Assembly (NCBI GenBank): GCA_035326425.1
Contig: DAOLFG010000006.1
Coordinates: 62,001-126,000 of the forward strand
Reading direction: 5' to 3'
Length of the DNA: 64,000 nucleotides
Source of the DNA: CALKJU01 sp035326425
GTDB taxonomy: Bacteria > Pseudomonadota > Alphaproteobacteria > Geminicoccales > Geminicoccaceae
Both the position numbers and the translations under genes were made by a program. Positions 61,389 through 64,000 of this stretch are shown here, piece after piece (the stretch's first letter is position 1; each line of letters starts with the position of its first letter). The notes under the pieces were generated by a model that did no database searches, was not told where the DNA came from, and saw only the letters and a list, made by a program, of their open reading frames with translations.

Positions 61389-61909
61389 TGCGCAAGATCC
61401 TGCTCGAGAGTCTCGTCCGCTCGATCCTGACGGAGCCGGCGCCTTCCGCCGACGCCACCGCCGCGGCCGAGCTCGCCGACGCGCTCGGCCGCACGGCGCG
61501 CAGGCGGCTTGGGCGCAGCCTGTCGATACGCGAGGTCGACGCCGGCTCCTGCAACGGCTGCGAGCTGGAGATCCACGCCCTCAGCAACGCCTTCTACGAC
61601 ATCGAGCGTTTCGGCCTGCGCTTCGTCGCCTCGCCGCGCCATGCCGACGTGCTGCTGGTCACCGGCCCGGCGACGAAGAACATGCGCGTGGCGCTGGAGC
61701 GCACCTATGCGGCCACGCCGAGCCCGAAATGGGTGGTCGCGGTCGGCGACTGCGCGCTGAACGGCGGCTGCTTCGCCGGCAGCTATGCGGTCGTCGGCGG
61801 CATCGCCGACGTCGTGCCCGTCGACCTCCACATTCCCGGCTGCCCGCCGTCGCCCACGGCCCTGCTCAAAGGGTTGCTGGCCCTGGTCGAGCGGACCGAC
61901 GCCGCCTGA
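61388..61909 (+). CDS. hyfI: HyfI-like small subunit with [4Fe-4S] cluster (NuoB family)
   Basis: 173 residues. Cluster ligands are conserved: Cys55 and Cys58 (GSCNGCELE), Cys122 (VVAVGDCALNGGCF) and Cys152 (IPGCPPSPTALL). It lies next to the large subunit and should carry the single proximal cluster. With HyfG lacking the NiFe site, the electron acceptor or donor is unknown, and no ferredoxin subunit (HyfA/HyfH) is encoded in the operon. Confidence 0.92.
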   Translation: MRKILLESLVRSILTEPAPSADATAAAELADALGRTARRRLGRSLSIREVDAGSCNGCELEIHALSNAFYDIERFGLRFVASPRHADVLLVTGPATKNMRVALERTYAATPSPKWVVAVGDCALNGGCFAGSYAVVGGIADVVPVDLHIPGCPPSPTALLKGLLALVERTDAA

Positions 61910-61921
61910 GCCAGGGGGAGA

Positions 61922-61949
61922 GGCCGGGTACCTCTCGATACCCGGCCTT
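61922..61949 (+). terminator. Terminator-like hairpin after hyfI
   Basis: GGCCGGGTA and TACCCGGCC pair perfectly (9 bp) around an eight-base loop, 12 bases after the operon's last stop. Only TT follows, so intrinsic termination is probable but not certain. Confidence 0.55.
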
Positions 61950-62295
61950 GGCCCAGCAGTACCCTGCCATCGCGGGCGAACCCAGGTTACCGCCGGGATC
62001 TGAATCCGATGTGAACACCGTTGCTCACGCGACCGCGAGCGGTCGATCGCGGGCATGTGCCGAAAATGCGACGCATCGCTCTGCACTTCATCTGCCGCGC
62101 GCACCTTACCGGCCCAATCGCTAACGGACGGTGAAAGCGGGTGGGGCCGACGGAAAAGACCCGGCGCCTCGCCGGGGTGGCTCGGGTGGCCTCACCGTAC
62201 CAGGCGACGTGACGGTCGGTGGTATGGACGGCCTCCCAGCCCGGGAAGCCGCCCGACCAGCCCAGCGGCTCGCCGCGCTCGGCGTCTCCCGGACC

Positions 62296-62323
62296 TTGAA
62301 CGATCGGACGAGGCGGCTATAGC
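62296..62323 (+). promoter_or_regulatory. Candidate sigma-70 promoter of the lyase gene
   Basis: TTGAAC (62296-62301) and TATAGC (62318-62323) are 16 bases apart and 30 bases before the ATG of the downstream gene. Matches are 5 of 6 and 4 of 6 to the consensus. Confidence 0.4.
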
Positions 62324-62352
62324 GGGCGGACCGCTTTCGCCGGAGCCCGTCG

Positions 62353-63219
62353 ATGTCCGCCCACGTCCGCCCACGCCGCAGCATCCTCTACATGCCGGGC
62401 TCCAACGCCCGGGCGCTCGAGAAGGGCCGCGCCCTGCCGGCCGACGGGCTGATCCTCGATCTCGAGGACGCGGTGGCCCCCGATGCCAAGACCGGCGCCC
62501 GCAACGTCATCGCGGCGGCGCTGGCCGACAGGGCGGCATATGGCAAGCGCGAGCTGATCGTGCGCACCAACGGCCTCGACACCGCCTGGGGCGAGGGTGA
62601 TCTGGTCGCCATGGCGCATGTCGGTGCCGATGCCATCCTGCTGCCCAAGGTCGAGAGCGCCGCCCAGGTCCAGGAGGCCGTCGACATGCTGGACGGTGCC
62701 GGGGCACCCGGCCATCTGCCGGTCTGGTGCATGATGGAGACGCCGCGCGGCATCCTGCATGCCGAAGAGATCGCCGATCATCCGCGCGTCGAGTGCTTCG
62801 TGATGGGCACCTCCGACCTGACCAAGGACCTGCAGGCGCTGCACACGCCCATGCGGCTGCCGATGCTGCCGTCGCTCGCCATCTGCCTGCTGGCGGCGCG
62901 CGCCGCCAGGATCGCCATCGTGGATGGCGTCTATCTCGACCTCAACGATGCCGAGGGCCTGGAAGCTTCGTGCAAGCAGGGCCGCGAGCTCGGCTTCGAC
63001 GGCAAGACGCTGATCCACCCCAAGCAGATCGACGCCGCCAACGCCGCCTTCGGCCCCTCCCCCGACGCCGTGGCCTGGGCGCACAAGATCATCGCCGCCT
63101 TCGAGGCCGCCCAGGCCGAGGGCAAGGGTGTCGTCGTCGTCGACGGCAAGCTGATCGAGAACCTGCACGTCGCCGAGGCCAAGCGGCTGGTGGCGCTGGC
63201 CGACGCGATCGCGGCCTGA
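62353..63219 (+). CDS. CoA-ester lyase of the HpcH/HpaI aldolase (CitE-like) family
   Basis: 288 residues. Family blocks: RSILYMPGSNARALEKG, ADGLILDLEDAVAPDAK (metal-coordinating Glu/Asp), DAILLPKVES and VWCMMETPRGI (catalytic Glu), VMGTSDLTKDLQ, and DGKTLIHPKQIDAAN. Free-standing CitE-like proteins without citD/citF are malyl-CoA or citramalyl-CoA lyases that cleave beta-hydroxyacyl-CoA to glyoxylate or pyruvate. Which substrate applies here cannot be told. It is a single gene with its own likely promoter. Confidence 0.85.
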   Translation: MSAHVRPRRSILYMPGSNARALEKGRALPADGLILDLEDAVAPDAKTGARNVIAAALADRAAYGKRELIVRTNGLDTAWGEGDLVAMAHVGADAILLPKVESAAQVQEAVDMLDGAGAPGHLPVWCMMETPRGILHAEEIADHPRVECFVMGTSDLTKDLQALHTPMRLPMLPSLAICLLAARAARIAIVDGVYLDLNDAEGLEASCKQGRELGFDGKTLIHPKQIDAANAAFGPSPDAVAWAHKIIAAFEAAQAEGKGVVVVDGKLIENLHVAEAKRLVALADAIAA

Positions 63220-63223
63220 GCGA

Positions 63224-63703
63224 TCAGGTCTCGATCGGCGGCAGGAAGCGGTAGGCGATAGAAATCCGGTTCCAGGCGTTGATGGTGACGATGGCCGAGG
63301 TCAGCGCCGCCAGCCCGGCGTCGCCGAAGGTTGCCTGCGCCTCGGCGTAGATCTCGTCCGGCACGTGACCTTCGGTGACGAGGGTCAGCGCCTCGCACCA
63401 GGCCAGCGCCGCGCGCTCGCGGTCGCTGAACACCTGCGCCTCGCGCCAGGCGTCGAGCAGCAGCAGCCGGGCATGGCTTTCGCCGGCGGCCACGGCCTTG
63501 CCGGCATGGACGTGGATGCAATGGGCGCAGCCGTTGAGCTGCGAGGCGCGAACCTTGACCAGCTCGACCAGGCGCGGATCGAGCGAGGCCGCGTCGGCGG
63601 CACCGGCATAGAGGCCCTTGTCGATGGCGGGCGCCAGCCTGCGGAAGGTGGCGTAGTCGAGCCGGCTCTGCATCGCGGGCATCCCGGAAGCTGTATGGGG
63701 CAA
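63224..63703 (-). CDS. Carboxymuconolactone decarboxylase/AhpD-like protein
   Basis: 159 residues using TTG 63703, chosen because AGGAG stands seven bases upstream; ATG 63682 or 63673 would also give a normal family start (MQSRLDYATF). The AhpD motif CAHCIHVHAGKA (Cys59, Cys62, His66) points to alkylhydroperoxidase-type redox activity. It is convergent with the lyase gene, five bases between stops, and divergent from the GST gene. Probably a peroxide or thiol stress enzyme. Confidence 0.85.
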   Translation of the reverse strand: MPHTASGMPAMQSRLDYATFRRLAPAIDKGLYAGAADAASLDPRLVELVKVRASQLNGCAHCIHVHAGKAVAAGESHARLLLLDAWREAQVFSDRERAALAWCEALTLVTEGHVPDEIYAEAQATFGDAGLAALTSAIVTINAWNRISIAYRFLPPIET

Positions 63704-63751
63704 GAAGGCGCTCCTGCTCTATGCTGGGGAGGTCCGCGCAGGGAGACGACC

Positions 63752-64000
63752 GTGATCCGCTTCTACTACAACACCGCGCCCAATCCGATGAAGGTGGCGC
63801 TTTTCCTCGAGGAGTCGGGACTGCCCTACGAGAAGGTGCCGATCGACACCCGCAAGGGCGAGCAGCACAGCCCGGAATTCCGCCAGATCAACCCCAACGG
63901 CAAGGTGCCGGCGATCGTCGACACCGACGGGCCCGGCGGCAGGCCGGTGACGGTGTTCGATTCCAACGCCATCCTGCTCTATCTGGGCGACAAGCTCGGC
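63752..64000 (+). CDS. Glutathione S-transferase, 3'-truncated by window
   Basis: First 83 residues of a GST, GTG start at 63752. Thioredoxin-like N-terminal domain: IRFYYNTAPNPMKVALFLEESGLPYEKVPIDT, then NPNGKVPAIVDTDG (cis-Pro glutathione-binding loop) and VFDSNAILLYLGDKLG. The C-terminal helical domain lies beyond the window. Divergent from the AhpD-like gene, only 48 bases apart, so they may share regulation. Confidence 0.9.
   Translation, partial: MIRFYYNTAPNPMKVALFLEESGLPYEKVPIDTRKGEQHSPEFRQINPNGKVPAIVDTDGPGGRPVTVFDSNAILLYLGDKLG

Larger units (their letters stand above)
61910..62352. other. Spacer between hyf-like operon and CoA-ester lyase gene
   Basis: About 440 bases without a credible gene; frames present are short and unsupported. 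It contains a hairpin near the left end (61922-61949) and a promoter-like sequence near the right end (62296-62323). Confidence 0.6.

Noticed and set aside
1..64000. CRISPR arrays, complete tRNA or rRNA genes, insertion sequences
   Set aside because: No regularly spaced repeat array, no complete tRNA cloverleaf and no transposase gene could be found by reading; only the partial tRNA-Gly at the att site.

Overview
The window is high-GC alphaproteobacterial DNA. The first 53.46 kb are the right-hand part of an integrative and conjugative element (ICE). The last 10.5 kb are probably host chromosome. The ICE belongs by gene content and order to the family of the Mesorhizobium symbiosis island ICEMlSymR7A: a RlxS-type relaxase with DUF3363, a TraG coupling protein, a Trb (P-type) type IV secretion system, and a QseC/QseM/FseA/RdfS-like control module. 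Its right border is a 45-bp duplicate of the 3' half of a tRNA-Gly(GCC) gene (53416-53460) beside a tyrosine integrase. The left border and the intact tRNA lie outside the window. Species cannot be named; two Irr-type iron boxes fit an alphaproteobacterium.

Layout. 1-8.5 kb: end of a strawberry-notch helicase, a toprim protein, a DUF2493 protein, small genes, a 100-N assembly gap and ssb. 8.9-11.2 kb: transfer and excision control genes, including a gene read through a +1 frameshift at a TTTC site. 11.2-16.5 kb: repA (with an origin-like region of DnaA boxes, iterons and AT-rich DNA inside its 3' end), parA, a DNA methyltransferase, a ribbon-helix-helix protein, DUF2840, traF, DUF736 and a lytic transglycosylase. 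16.4-20.7 kb: candidate oriT hairpin, rlxS, traG, copG. 20.8-25.3 kb: an arsenic-resistance cassette, mostly on the minus strand, inserted between copG and trbB; its MFS gene is frameshifted. 25.5-35.3 kb: trbBCDEJKLFGI and DUF2274 in one tightly overlapping operon. 35.3-51.7 kb: cargo. It comprises a LysR regulator, a probable flavin-based transmembrane electron-transfer system (ApbE, PepSY-flavodoxin reductase, DUF2271 protein with a flavinylation motif), cytochrome b561, two small PepSY proteins, a two-component system, a P1B-4 metal ATPase and a VIT-family iron transporter behind two Irr-like boxes, and a TetR-controlled ABC exporter. 51.9-53.5 kb: integrase and att site.

Beyond the att site: a TetR regulator, an XRE regulator, a six-gene hyfBCEFGI-like operon whose large subunit has lost three of the four NiFe-binding cysteines (so more likely an energy-converting-hydrogenase-related complex than a hydrogenase), a CoA-ester lyase (CitE family), an AhpD-like protein and the start of a glutathione S-transferase.

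The most notable observations are the conserved frameshift site in the FseA homologue, the origin-like region inside repA, the oriT-like hairpin, the iron and flavin redox cargo with a shared CTGA direct-repeat motif upstream of its operons, and the ligand-less hydrogenase-like complex.
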